DNA of 27,568 nucleotides from a virus. This document shows, in pieces, positions 1 to 6,997 of the stretch. Position 1 is the stretch's first letter. Each line of letters opens with the position of its first letter. The translations under genes and the position numbers were made by a program. The stretch spans positions 1-27,568 of IMG/VR virus record IMGVR_UViG_3300031521_000303, one strand, 5' to 3'. The notes below the pieces were generated by a model. It ran no database searches and was not told the DNA's origin. It saw only the letters and a list, made by a program, of their open reading frames with translations.

Positions 1-24
1 TGCTTAAAGTAGTATTAAGAAGAT

Positions 25-55
25 TGATGACAAGAGATTTTGTCTCTTGTCATCA
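25..55 (-). terminator. hairpin downstream of major capsid gene
   Basis: A perfect 13-bp stem (25-37 with 43-55) closes a 5-nt loop, shortly after the stop codon of the leftward capsid gene. There is no long U-run after it on the minus strand, so it may be a terminator or an RNA-stabilising 3' structure. With the hairpin at 66-89 it forms a tandem pair closing the late block. Confidence 0.6.
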
Positions 56-65
56 TAACAAACCT

Positions 66-89
66 ATGAGAAGAAATTAATCTTCTCAT
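66..89 (-). terminator. second hairpin directly after the gp23 stop codon
   Basis: ATGAGAAGA (66-74) pairs perfectly with TCTTCTCAT (81-89) around a 6-nt A/T loop. It lies 5 nt beyond the end of the capsid gene. The position suggests termination or 3'-end protection of the abundant capsid mRNA. Confidence 0.5.
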
Positions 90-94
90 TTAAG

Positions 95-1522
95 TTATGC
101 TAAAGGCGTATTTGTAAAGTTTACAGTAAACATCTCAGCATAATTAGATCCACCACCTTCATCTAACAAGGTATTTACTGTCAAGCCGTAACGAGTTTTG
201 ATACCCATTACTGGTTGTAATGTTTGAGCGTTTACAGCCTCCACAACTTGCAACGGAGCGTAGGGCGAATAGATAAGACCGGCATCCATCTCTGTAGCAC
301 CTTTGTAGATGATCATAGCATACTCATTAGTTGCGAACCAATCTTGGTATACTTTCATACCATTTGATAGTGTGCCAACATAAGTAGTAGCTTGGTTCTC
401 ACCAGTTTTAACACTCTCTTCATATGCTGTCATTCTAAATTTACCAAGTGACTCAAGAGCACTGATAACACCAGCAGTAGCAAGAAGAATATTACCTTTA
501 CCACGTCTGTTTTTAACAGCTAAGCCATTAGCAGTTTTAAGAATTTTTTGGTATAGACCAGCATACATTTCCATATTCCATCTACCAGCAGAAGCAGTAA
601 GAGTACCAACAGCAAAGTCAGCATCTACAGTTGCGATAGATTTATATCTGTCAATGATTTCACGATCAAGATCAAGATTGATTTCAGTCTCAAGGAAGTT
701 CATTAATTCTTCATCAGCAGCAACACCATGCATTGCTTGAAGGTCTTGAACAAGTTCCATTGTGAACTCAGCTTTCAGTGCTCTTGTAACAACGTTAACA
801 GAGATTTTCTCTACTGTTACTTTTAACTGATGCATATCATCACCAAGAATCTCACCAGCAGCTGTGCTGTATGGACCAGTATATGATTTCAAGATTTGTT
901 TATAAGCTGACTCTGATGTATAGATAGCATTAATAGTGTTATCATTTGCACCTGCAGAATAAGTACCACCAATATCAAATTTCTCACCAGGTACAAATGT
1001 ACCAGAAACAACGTTTACAAGAAGTTTACCTACTGTACCAGACTCTTCAACATAAGTTACAGTACCAGTAGCTCCAGAAGCAGATGTAATTGTATTACCT
1101 ACAGCCACAGCTGCTGCAACTGTATATACAAGAAGTTTTGCATCATTAGAAATTGGAGTATTTTTAGAACCAGCATATTTACTTCTGATAGCAAATACAG
1201 AACTTGATGGTCCATCAACTGGTTGAACACCTGCGATATCAAACGCAATCATATTAGGAATAATACGTCTTAATAGTGGTTGCAATTTTTTTGTAAATGG
1301 TTCAATGTTAGCAGAGAAGTTTTGCTCATTCAAAGATTTCTCTTGAAGTTGAATCATTTTAACAGCTTGTGCAAGTCTAGACTCTTGAACTTTATCACCA
1401 GCACTCTCAAGTAAGCCTACAACTTCCTCATTTGAAAGGACTTTTGTTTTTAGGCTCTCATTCACAGCAATAACACTAGCTTGAACTGATTCAGCCAACA
1501 CTTGTTTTGTTTTGGTCTTCAT
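95..1522 (-). CDS. 23: major capsid protein, T4 gp23 family
   Basis: Encodes 475 aa, somewhat shorter than T4 gp23 (521 aa). Seen directly: an N-terminal helical part, then a segment with IAFDIAGVQPVDGPSS near residue 95, which matches the gp23 IAFDIVGVQP region. A later segment, DLQAMHGVAADEEL, matches the T4 DLRAVHGMDADAEL region. In this family the protein forms the hexameric head shell and its N-terminal part is removed by the prohead protease gp21, which is encoded at 9413. The gene follows scaffold gp22, the T4 order. The ATG has a good AAGGA-type ribosome site, and a TTAAATA-type motif lies 27-40 nt upstream, between the gp22 stop and this gene. Two hairpins follow the stop. Identity is secure; the proteolytic cleavage site was not located. 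Confidence 0.96.
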   Translation of the reverse strand: MKTKTKQVLAESVQASVIAVNESLKTKVLSNEEVVGLLESAGDKVQESRLAQAVKMIQLQEKSLNEQNFSANIEPFTKKLQPLLRRIIPNMIAFDIAGVQPVDGPSSSVFAIRSKYAGSKNTPISNDAKLLVYTVAAAVAVGNTITSASGATGTVTYVEESGTVGKLLVNVVSGTFVPGEKFDIGGTYSAGANDNTINAIYTSESAYKQILKSYTGPYSTAAGEILGDDMHQLKVTVEKISVNVVTRALKAEFTMELVQDLQAMHGVAADEELMNFLETEINLDLDREIIDRYKSIATVDADFAVGTLTASAGRWNMEMYAGLYQKILKTANGLAVKNRRGKGNILLATAGVISALESLGKFRMTAYEESVKTGENQATTYVGTLSNGMKVYQDWFATNEYAMIIYKGATEMDAGLIYSPYAPLQVVEAVNAQTLQPVMGIKTRYGLTVNTLLDEGGGSNYAEMFTVNFTNTPLA

Positions 1523-1548
1523 ATATATTTTCCTTTTTTATGGGTTTC

Positions 1549-1562
1549 TTTTAAGTATTTAA
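1549..1562 (-). promoter_or_regulatory. putative late promoter motif upstream of gp23
   Basis: Minus strand reads TTAAATACTTAAAA, one of thirteen near-identical motifs in the window. It falls in the short gap between gp22 and gp23. Confidence 0.5.
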
Positions 1563-1563
1563 T

Positions 1564-2337
1564 TTATCTCATCCACGATGGTTTTTTACCACTAGGATTT
1601 GATTCATGAAGATTCTTTTTATCTTCAACTTTGCTTTCTACAATGATGGATTTCAATGCCTGAACTTTAGTGGTGAAAGATTCTACATTATCAAACTCAA
1701 TTGATTCAATTAATTTAGAGAATTTATCAGATTGAATTGCTGTTAAATCAGCTACTGCTTCAGTCACAACTTTCTCTTTCTTTAATTCTTTGTTTTCATC
1801 TTCAAGTTCTTTAGCTTTCTTTTTCTCATCTTCAAGTTCTTTATCATCTGGATCACCATCAGCTTCTGCTAATGCAATAGCAAACTTATTTGCAAATTCA
1901 ACAGCAGCTTCTGTGATTCTTTTTGCTTTAGCAACTTCAACTTCATTATCAATAGCAGGTTTAATTTCTTCAACTGTCTCATTTACTGCTTGCTGTAAAA
2001 TGTTGTCAATTGATTCAACTAATACTTTGACTTTTAAATCAAACTTAGCATTTAAACTCTCTTGGAGTTCAGCTTCATATGCTTCGCTTAATTCTTTTGC
2101 TTTTGCTTCAGAAGCAGATTTAAAACTTTCGTTCAGATCATAAATATGAGCTTTAGCAATATTTGCAACATGTTCTTCAACAGCAGATACAACTGACTCT
2201 TGAAGTTCTTTCACTTTTTCATTTGCTTTCAAATCTACAGAAGCATCAAAAGCTTCCATAATTGTTGTTCGCACTTCTGGTGAAAGAAGTTTTTCATCAA
2301 TCTTGGAAATGGCTTCAAGTAAAAGCGATTTACTCAT
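1564..2337 (-). CDS. 22: prohead core scaffolding protein, gp22-like
   Basis: Encodes 257 aa, close to T4 gp22 (about 269 aa). The protein is almost entirely helical and highly charged, rich in E, K and A, with a strong coiled-coil stretch around residues 165-195 (repeated E-D-E-K-K pattern). In T4, gp22 is the main component of the internal scaffold that shapes the prohead and is degraded by gp21. The call rests on composition, length and position directly before gp23 and after the sheath gene. Direct sequence similarity to T4 gp22 is hard to judge by eye. The ATG has AAAGGAG upstream. The acidic, low-complexity composition creates a long serine-rich antisense reading frame that is not a gene. 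Confidence 0.85.
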   Translation of the reverse strand: MSKSLLLEAISKIDEKLLSPEVRTTIMEAFDASVDLKANEKVKELQESVVSAVEEHVANIAKAHIYDLNESFKSASEAKAKELSEAYEAELQESLNAKFDLKVKVLVESIDNILQQAVNETVEEIKPAIDNEVEVAKAKRITEAAVEFANKFAIALAEADGDPDDKELEDEKKKAKELEDENKELKKEKVVTEAVADLTAIQSDKFSKLIESIEFDNVESFTTKVQALKSIIVESKVEDKKNLHESNPSGKKPSWMR

Positions 2338-2353
2338 TCAGACTCCTTTATTC

Positions 2354-2367
2354 TTTTAATTATTTAA
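2354..2367 (-). promoter_or_regulatory. putative late promoter motif upstream of gp22
   Basis: Minus strand TTAAATAATTAAAA, about 17 nt upstream of the gp22 start and just before its AAAGGAG ribosome site. Confidence 0.5.
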
Positions 2368-2403
2368 TTTAATCTTAAAGAGGGTATTTAGCCCTCGTTC
2401 TTC

Positions 2404-4074
2404 CTATAGTGCTTCTAATTGTAATGCATTCTCAGCAATAGTCATTCTAAATGCAATTTCTTCAATAGCTCTATTTGGTAAGAATGCAATATCAACAATA
2501 AGTACATCCTGGTTGATAATATCAGAAGGGTTATTTGTACTATCACATTTTACTTTAAAGCCATCTTTTCCTGCATCTGTTTTTCTAATACCTCTACCAT
2601 CTTGAACTGATTTTAAGAAACGATTCAATTGAGAAGAAATAGAACCACGTGTAAAGTCATCATTGAATTCAAATAGTTTGTATTCAAGATAATCTCTACC
2701 AGTTCGCCAAATAACATTGACAAGTTCTCTTACACCCTCATCTCTTAATGCACTCGGTTTAGCAGTAAAGTTTCTTTGATTCCACTTTACATTACCTTTA
2801 CCAGGTTTTAAGATAATAGGATTCATTCTAGATTCTATAATAGTTTTAACAGCAGTAGCATCCCAATACTGAGCAAGTTTTTCAACTTCAACAAACTGTC
2901 CATAATTAAGACCAGCATCACTATACCAAGGTTGAGTTGATAAATTTTGTTTTATTCTGATACCAACTAGATCACCAGCAGTTCCAATCCATCTATATTT
3001 ATTGTTATAACTATCAAAAATCAAGAATGAATTAGCACCAAAAGATCCATAAGTTGAATTGGTTGGTAGAGTTGTTCCACTATATGTTTTGATAGCTGCA
3101 GTTGCAGTTGTCATATCTTTACCAACAATCAAGTTCTTTGGAACAGAAGCTCTAAACGAACAATCTTGTCTAGTCTCACATAGTGTGATAGATTCTGGGA
3201 TAACCATTGGATGGACATTCACATAATTAATATCAACTAACTCAGAGTTACCAAACAATGCAAGTGCTGCTGTATATTCTGCATCAGTTGGAGCTACATA
3301 AGCACCACCATGAAGAGCAGTTGCTTCAAATGAAAATGGAGTTCCACTTGTAACAGTATCATTTCTAAAAGCATAGATATACTGTGATTGTTGATTAAAT
3401 ACATTCTCAATATAGTTATCAAAACCATAAGTATCTGTGCCACCAGGATTTACATCAACGACATATTTCTCTAATATATTGTCTGAAGCATCTAGTACTG
3501 CAATAGCAACTTGAGTTCCTTCTGGAGCAACTTCAAAATTATCAATAAATGCAACACCATTATAAATCTCTGCAGTTGCAAAATCTGATGGTTTACATAG
3601 AGCTAACTTATAAACTACATCTGTAGGATATGCGGAATAGAATTTTAAAAATCCATGAGTCAAATCCACAGCAGAGTCAAATACTACTGTGACAGTATCA
3701 ACTTTGTCTCTATTCTCAATTAATAGTGGAGCTGGTGCAGGAACAACAGTTGTAGTTGTAACAGTTAAAGCCCCATTAATTGAACCTGTACCAATTGGTC
3801 GTATAACTTTAGCAAGAGCACCAAGTGAACCTACTTTATATTTCCACATTCTAGAAATGTTGAACCATTCATCAAAGTTATCATTTGTAGGTGCAGCAAA
3901 TATATTTTTAAGGGTTGTTTCATTCCCAACATCAATAATCTTATTGGCTTCACCAATTCTACTAGAAAGCAATGCAGCAACATTAATGCTGACTGTGCTT
4001 GTCATTACAAGTGATTCATCAAATACTTGTAGATAAACACCTGGCACATTTCGTTTTTGATATGCACTAGCCAT
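2404..4074 (-). CDS. 18: tail sheath protein, gp18 family
   Basis: Encodes 556 aa, shorter than T4 gp18 (659 aa). The N-terminus has the typical sheath start: about ten residues, then VPGVYLQVFD and a run into VSINVAALL. Near residues 285-310 it has a region ending in a MVIPESITLCE-like strand. The C-terminal domain (from about residue 400) has the features of contractile sheath proteins, with W-x-A-T-A-V-K-T-I and a long helix-rich segment ending in A-F-R-M-T-I-A-E-N. Sheath subunits form the contractile helix around the tail tube. In T4 gene 18 sits beside 19 and 20. Here it lies beside gp22 and gp23, away from the tube gene at 12750. The shorter length suggests a reduced middle domain. Confidence 0.92.
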   Translation of the reverse strand: MASAYQKRNVPGVYLQVFDESLVMTSTVSINVAALLSSRIGEANKIIDVGNETTLKNIFAAPTNDNFDEWFNISRMWKYKVGSLGALAKVIRPIGTGSINGALTVTTTTVVPAPAPLLIENRDKVDTVTVVFDSAVDLTHGFLKFYSAYPTDVVYKLALCKPSDFATAEIYNGVAFIDNFEVAPEGTQVAIAVLDASDNILEKYVVDVNPGGTDTYGFDNYIENVFNQQSQYIYAFRNDTVTSGTPFSFEATALHGGAYVAPTDAEYTAALALFGNSELVDINYVNVHPMVIPESITLCETRQDCSFRASVPKNLIVGKDMTTATAAIKTYSGTTLPTNSTYGSFGANSFLIFDSYNNKYRWIGTAGDLVGIRIKQNLSTQPWYSDAGLNYGQFVEVEKLAQYWDATAVKTIIESRMNPIILKPGKGNVKWNQRNFTAKPSALRDEGVRELVNVIWRTGRDYLEYKLFEFNDDFTRGSISSQLNRFLKSVQDGRGIRKTDAGKDGFKVKCDSTNNPSDIINQDVLIVDIAFLPNRAIEEIAFRMTIAENALQLEAL

Positions 4075-4099
4075 TCTCTTTTCTCCTTTGTTAATATTC

Positions 4100-4113
4100 T
4101 TTTAACTATTTAA
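4100..4113 (-). promoter_or_regulatory. putative late promoter motif upstream of gp18
   Basis: Minus strand TTAAATAGTTAAAA, the exact consensus form, 25 nt before the sheath start codon. Confidence 0.55.
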
Positions 4114-4118
4114 AATTT

Positions 4119-4355
4119 TTATTTATTGTATTTTCCAGCTTCTAGATTTTTAATAATTTTTTTAATTAGTGCATTTACTGGTTTAAAATCTTGATGCATT
4201 GCTACTACATCATATAAATCTCTATCAAATAAACCTGAAACTTTTAGTAGTTGTAAATCTATATCTTCAAGTTTCTTGATAATATCTTGAAGTTTTGTAG
4301 CTTCATCCAAAGTTCCATTTTTAGCTTTATAAGCCTCTCCCAATTTATACGGCAT
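4119..4355 (-). CDS. small hypothetical protein (78 aa)
   Basis: I do not recognise this protein. It is a mostly helical 78-residue product with charged residues spread evenly and no cysteine, signal peptide or membrane segment. The ATG has AAGGA about 7 nt upstream and its own late-type motif at 4365-4378, so it is very probably expressed. It lies between the Acb1-like gene and gp18. A structural or chaperone role is possible from position only. Confidence 0.7.
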   Translation of the reverse strand: MPYKLGEAYKAKNGTLDEATKLQDIIKKLEDIDLQLLKVSGLFDRDLYDVVAMHQDFKPVNALIKKIIKNLEAGKYNK

Positions 4356-4364
4356 ATTATTTCC

Positions 4365-4378
4365 TTTTAACTATTTAA
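4365..4378 (-). promoter_or_regulatory. putative late promoter motif upstream of the 78-aa gene
   Basis: Minus strand TTAAATAGTTAAAA, followed directly by AAGGA and the ATG. The expected transcript leader would be only about 10-15 nt. Confidence 0.55.
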
Positions 4379-4379
4379 T

Positions 4380-4829
4380 TTATTTATTTTCTACCCATTC
4401 AGGATCAAGTGGTTCAATATATTCACCAGAAAGAATGATATCAAAGTCTGGATTTTGTAAGTGTGAAAAATCTATATCACCACAATCATATTCTATTGTG
4501 ATATGAGGATTATAGTTTGGATAATCATATGAGGCTCCTGCTTCTTGTGTCCTATGATGTTCACATTGAAGAGGAATAGAATCTAGCATTAATACAAGAT
4601 GACTACCACCCATAATTCCAAACTGACTTTTTCCTGGAACAATATTTATTGTTTCAAGAGCAGGTCTAAAAATAAATGGTTTTGTGCTATATGCTATTGT
4701 AACATGAAGATCATCTGGCTTTGATACAAGCAATCCCTGAGACATACAAAATTCAATTAATTCTTCAGAATTCTCTACTTTGATTGCAACATAAATTCCA
4801 CTATTGTTTATATTCATATTTTGTTCCAT
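4380..4829 (-). CDS. acb1: 2H phosphoesterase resembling anti-CBASS nuclease Acb1 (T4 gene 57B type)
   Basis: Encodes 149 aa, about the length of T4 57B/Acb1. Two H-x-T motifs of the 2H superfamily are visible: LHVTIAYS (His42, Thr44) and PHITIEYD (His109, Thr111). Their spacing is close to that known for T4 Acb1. Other shared features, as I remember the T4 protein, are an early GIYVAIKV strand, VLMLDSIPLQCEHHR before the second motif, and a C-terminus EYIEPLDPEW. Acb1 enzymes hydrolyse the cyclic oligonucleotide signals of CBASS and so block abortive-infection effectors in the host cytoplasm. The start overlaps the end of the ClpP-like gene by 29 nt, suggesting coupled translation. Alternative start: the internal ATG at 4817. 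The fold call is firm; the substrate is inferred. Confidence 0.85.
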   Translation of the reverse strand: MEQNMNINNSGIYVAIKVENSEELIEFCMSQGLLVSKPDDLHVTIAYSTKPFIFRPALETINIVPGKSQFGIMGGSHLVLMLDSIPLQCEHHRTQEAGASYDYPNYNPHITIEYDCGDIDFSHLQNPDFDIILSGEYIEPLDPEWVENK

Positions 4830-5382
4830 TTATCTTTGCCCACCTTTTCATTCGTTTATTTAGCTCTTCACCAAAGAACCATTCTGTATCTGCATCTGTA
4901 TTGATTTTTACAATCTCATCCTGACTCAAAAATCCTTTATAGAACTTTGAAGTAAGATGCATAAAATAAGAATCTTCATGTTGTGCTCTTTTTCTATTTT
5001 CTTTACCAGTCCCATATGAACCAGATGTTCTATCATGAATCATAAACTCAGTTTCAAAATGACAAATTACTTTATCACAAGCAAAGGTAATAAGAGTTGC
5101 AGCACTAGCAGCTGCTGTAACATTCGCAATTGTGTTGGCTTTAGTCTCTTTAATTGCATTGGTTAGGGTAAGAGCACCACTTACATAACCACCAGCAGAA
5201 TTTATATGAAAGATCACAGTATCAGTCTCTTTCATCTGAACTAACATTTTAAGAATAGGAAGATAGTGCATAGGTTCTTTAATATCTTCAATTAAATAGA
5301 CATTTGCTACTGCTATATCATTCTCATCCATCTCAACAACAAATCTTCTAAAATCCTCTTGATATGATTCTTGTGGTAACAT
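4801..5382 (-). CDS. ClpP-like serine protease (S14 family)
   Basis: Encodes 193 aa from the ATG at 5382. ClpP hallmarks are visible: an oxyanion-loop motif NSAGGYV (residues 61-67, cf. NSPGG), the nucleophile region TAAASAATLIT with Ser93, and MIHD with His116 of the triad. A likely acid lies in the later DADTEWFFGEEL stretch. It is probably a peptidase acting with host Clp ATPases or as a phage-specific processing enzyme. It is distinct from the prohead protease at 9413. Odd feature: the reading frame continues upstream without shift to an ATG at 5445 that has an ideal GAAAGGA site, but a TAA at 5413-5415 interrupts it. The ATG at 5382 has no clear ribosome site. So either the gene carries a nonsense codon near its start or it begins by reinitiation. 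Confidence 0.85.
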   Translation of the reverse strand: MLPQESYQEDFRRFVVEMDENDIAVANVYLIEDIKEPMHYLPILKMLVQMKETDTVIFHINSAGGYVSGALTLTNAIKETKANTIANVTAAASAATLITFACDKVICHFETEFMIHDRTSGSYGTGKENRKRAQHEDSYFMHLTSKFYKGFLSQDEIVKINTDADTEWFFGEELNKRMKRWAKINGTKYEYKQ

Positions 5383-5445
5383 AGATAATGGAATTTGAAT
5401 TTCTTGTTGCTCTTATTCTTCACGCTCTTCATCTTCTAATTTCAT
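5383..5445 (-). other. in-frame upstream extension of the ClpP-like gene, broken by a TAA
   Basis: On the minus strand an ATG at 5445, preceded by GAAAGGA at good spacing, opens MKLEDEEREE and then a TAA (5413-5415). Ten further sense codons (EQQEIQIPLS) follow in the same frame and lead directly into the ATG at 5382. A late-type motif lies 32-45 nt upstream of 5445. This looks like the natural start of the ClpP-like gene with an internal stop, or a 10-codon leader peptide. Confidence 0.6.
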
Positions 5446-5476
5446 TTATATCCTTTCAAATTCCATTATAGTTCTC

Positions 5477-5490
5477 TTTTAACTATTTAA
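5477..5490 (-). promoter_or_regulatory. putative late promoter motif upstream of the ClpP-like gene
   Basis: Minus strand TTAAATAGTTAAAA. It overlaps the stop codon of the PhoH gene and points to initiation near 5445 rather than 5382. Confidence 0.5.
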
Positions 5491-6785
5491 TCAAAGATAG
5501 AATCAACCAATTTTGTAAGAGATGATCTTTGAATATTTTGAAGATCAACAAAAGATATTAAAGCATTATGTTTACATTTTGGAAGTAATTTTTTGAATCC
5601 TTCTCTACCTCTTGCTGCACCATAATTTTGTTTCGGATCCATTATTAATACACACTTAGATCCATCAGCCAATCTAGACATTATTTGTTTTAATGTCATT
5701 GCATCTAATAGTTGTGCTTCATCAACTAGAAGAATACTTTTATGAAAACTTGCACCTTGTACAGATTCAATAGCAACTGGTTTAAAATGTTCTTGAAAAA
5801 TTGCATCTGCTTTTTTCTCTTCAACATCTTTCAGATTCTTCTCATATAGAAACTCTAGGTTTGAAGTGAATCCACTTAGCCAGCTTTTTAGTTTGGTTGC
5901 CTCATCACCAGGTAAAAAGCCAATTTCATATTCTTTTGAAATTGGCTTGTTTGGCCTTGTGACTAAAATCTTGTTATAGAGTCTATTAGTATGAGTTCCA
6001 GCTGTTCTAGTCAGTGCTGCAATAGTTGAAAGAAGTGTTTTACCTGATCCTATTCTTCCACATATAACAGCAAGTGGAGTATCATCATTAAAAACTGCAT
6101 CAAATGCCATTGCTTGCTCTGGATCAAGAAAATCAAAATCAAGACCATGTTTAGTTCCACTTGATGAAAGATTACCAAGTGATGAAAATAACTTCTTACT
6201 CTCAGAGATTAAAATATAATCGTTTTCACGCTTTCTGAATATTCTATGATTTAGACTTCCATCATCAGGAATAACATATACGTATTCATTGATACCAGCT
6301 CTGATGTCACAATATTCCTCAACTTCAGGTATTTGTAATGTATTGATATTATTCAATGTATCATAGTAAAATGTAGATGGAACAATATGTTTTGAATATC
6401 CGATATAGGTAGAATCATATTCAACAACAGTATCCTCAAATAATTCAACACCAGTTGCCATTGCTATTACTGATGCACCGACATCACCTGTCCATATTTT
6501 GGCACTATTAAGCTTTGCTGTCTCTACTATCTTTTCATCATTAGTGGATACCGTATCTGGGATATTAGTGATGGTTATACTTCTGTTTGAGTATCTTTCT
6601 CTGATAATCTTTATTGCTTGTTGAGCAGTTTGTTTTAAATCAGGATTGCGTTTCAATCCATCTAACTCTGATAAAACTGTGTATGGTAGAATGATAGAGA
6701 TATCATCTCTAAGAAGTATCTGTGGTGAATCCAAAATAACATTTGTGTCAAAGACAATCTTTTGGAGAGGTAGTAAGGTGTCCAA
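5487..6785 (-). CDS. phoH: PhoH-like ATPase with N-terminal PIN domain
   Basis: Encodes 432 aa. The N-terminal third is a PIN-type nuclease domain: IVFDTNVILDS (Asp13), VLSELDGLK (Glu40) and WTGDVGA (Asp101) fit its acidic active site. The C-terminal part is a PhoH P-loop domain with Walker A GRIGSGKT (243-250), Walker B ILLVDEAQ (351-358) and an IMDPKQ-type sensor region. PIN-PhoH proteins are thought to couple RNA unwinding to RNA cleavage. PhoH genes are common in phages of many hosts and their phage role is unsettled. The start is TTG at 6785 with AGGAG 7 nt upstream; no nearby ATG fits. It lies in the late block, directly before the ClpP-like gene, with its own upstream late-type motif at 6811-6824. 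Confidence 0.9.
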   Translation of the reverse strand: MDTLLPLQKIVFDTNVILDSPQILLRDDISIILPYTVLSELDGLKRNPDLKQTAQQAIKIIRERYSNRSITITNIPDTVSTNDEKIVETAKLNSAKIWTGDVGASVIAMATGVELFEDTVVEYDSTYIGYSKHIVPSTFYYDTLNNINTLQIPEVEEYCDIRAGINEYVYVIPDDGSLNHRIFRKRENDYILISESKKLFSSLGNLSSSGTKHGLDFDFLDPEQAMAFDAVFNDDTPLAVICGRIGSGKTLLSTIAALTRTAGTHTNRLYNKILVTRPNKPISKEYEIGFLPGDEATKLKSWLSGFTSNLEFLYEKNLKDVEEKKADAIFQEHFKPVAIESVQGASFHKSILLVDEAQLLDAMTLKQIMSRLADGSKCVLIMDPKQNYGAARGREGFKKLLPKCKHNALISFVDLQNIQRSSLTKLVDSIFD

Positions 6786-6810
6786 AATTTGGCTCCTTTG
6801 CTTTGGTTTC

Positions 6811-6824
6811 TTTTAATTATTTAA
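6811..6824 (-). promoter_or_regulatory. putative late promoter motif upstream of phoH
   Basis: Minus strand TTAAATAATTAAAA, 26 nt before the TTG start and just ahead of its AGGAG site. Confidence 0.5.
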
Positions 6825-6883
6825 AAGAGGAAGAGGAAGAGGAACAAAAACAGTAATTGATTTCTTATTTGATAGTTAGAGAG

Positions 6884-6899
6884 TTCTACATATGTAGAA
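6884..6899. other. perfect 16-bp palindrome TTCTACATATGTAGAA
   Basis: It lies in the 192-nt gap between the 351-aa gene and phoH. It may be an operator, a protein-binding site or a small hairpin. Apart from this, the terminator-like hairpin at 6962 and the late motif, I see nothing in the gap. Confidence 0.4.
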
Positions 6900-6961
6900 T
6901 AGAAGCCTGCAATAGTGTCTAAAATCGTTGATAATATTGAAGATTATAACTTATACTATAA

Positions 6962-6997
6962 AAAGCAGATTGGGCTATTACCCAACCTTACTGCTTT
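6962..6997 (-). terminator. terminator-like hairpin at the end of the 351-aa gene
   Basis: The outer stem AAAGCAG/CTGCTTT (62-68 and 91-97 of 69xx) encloses an inner stem TTGGG/CCCAA. On the minus strand it runs into a short T-run, as in a rho-independent terminator. The stop codon of the leftward gene lies inside the hairpin. Confidence 0.6.

Noticed and set aside
1790-2143. Plus-strand 117-aa frame rich in Ser and Phe
   Set aside because: It is the antisense of the Glu/Lys-rich coiled coil of gp22; composition is an artefact and there is no ribosome site.
5413-5415. Stop codon reassignment of TAA
   Set aside because: Many other genes here end in TAA followed closely by the next start, so TAA acts as a stop. 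A local mutation, leader or sequence error is more likely.
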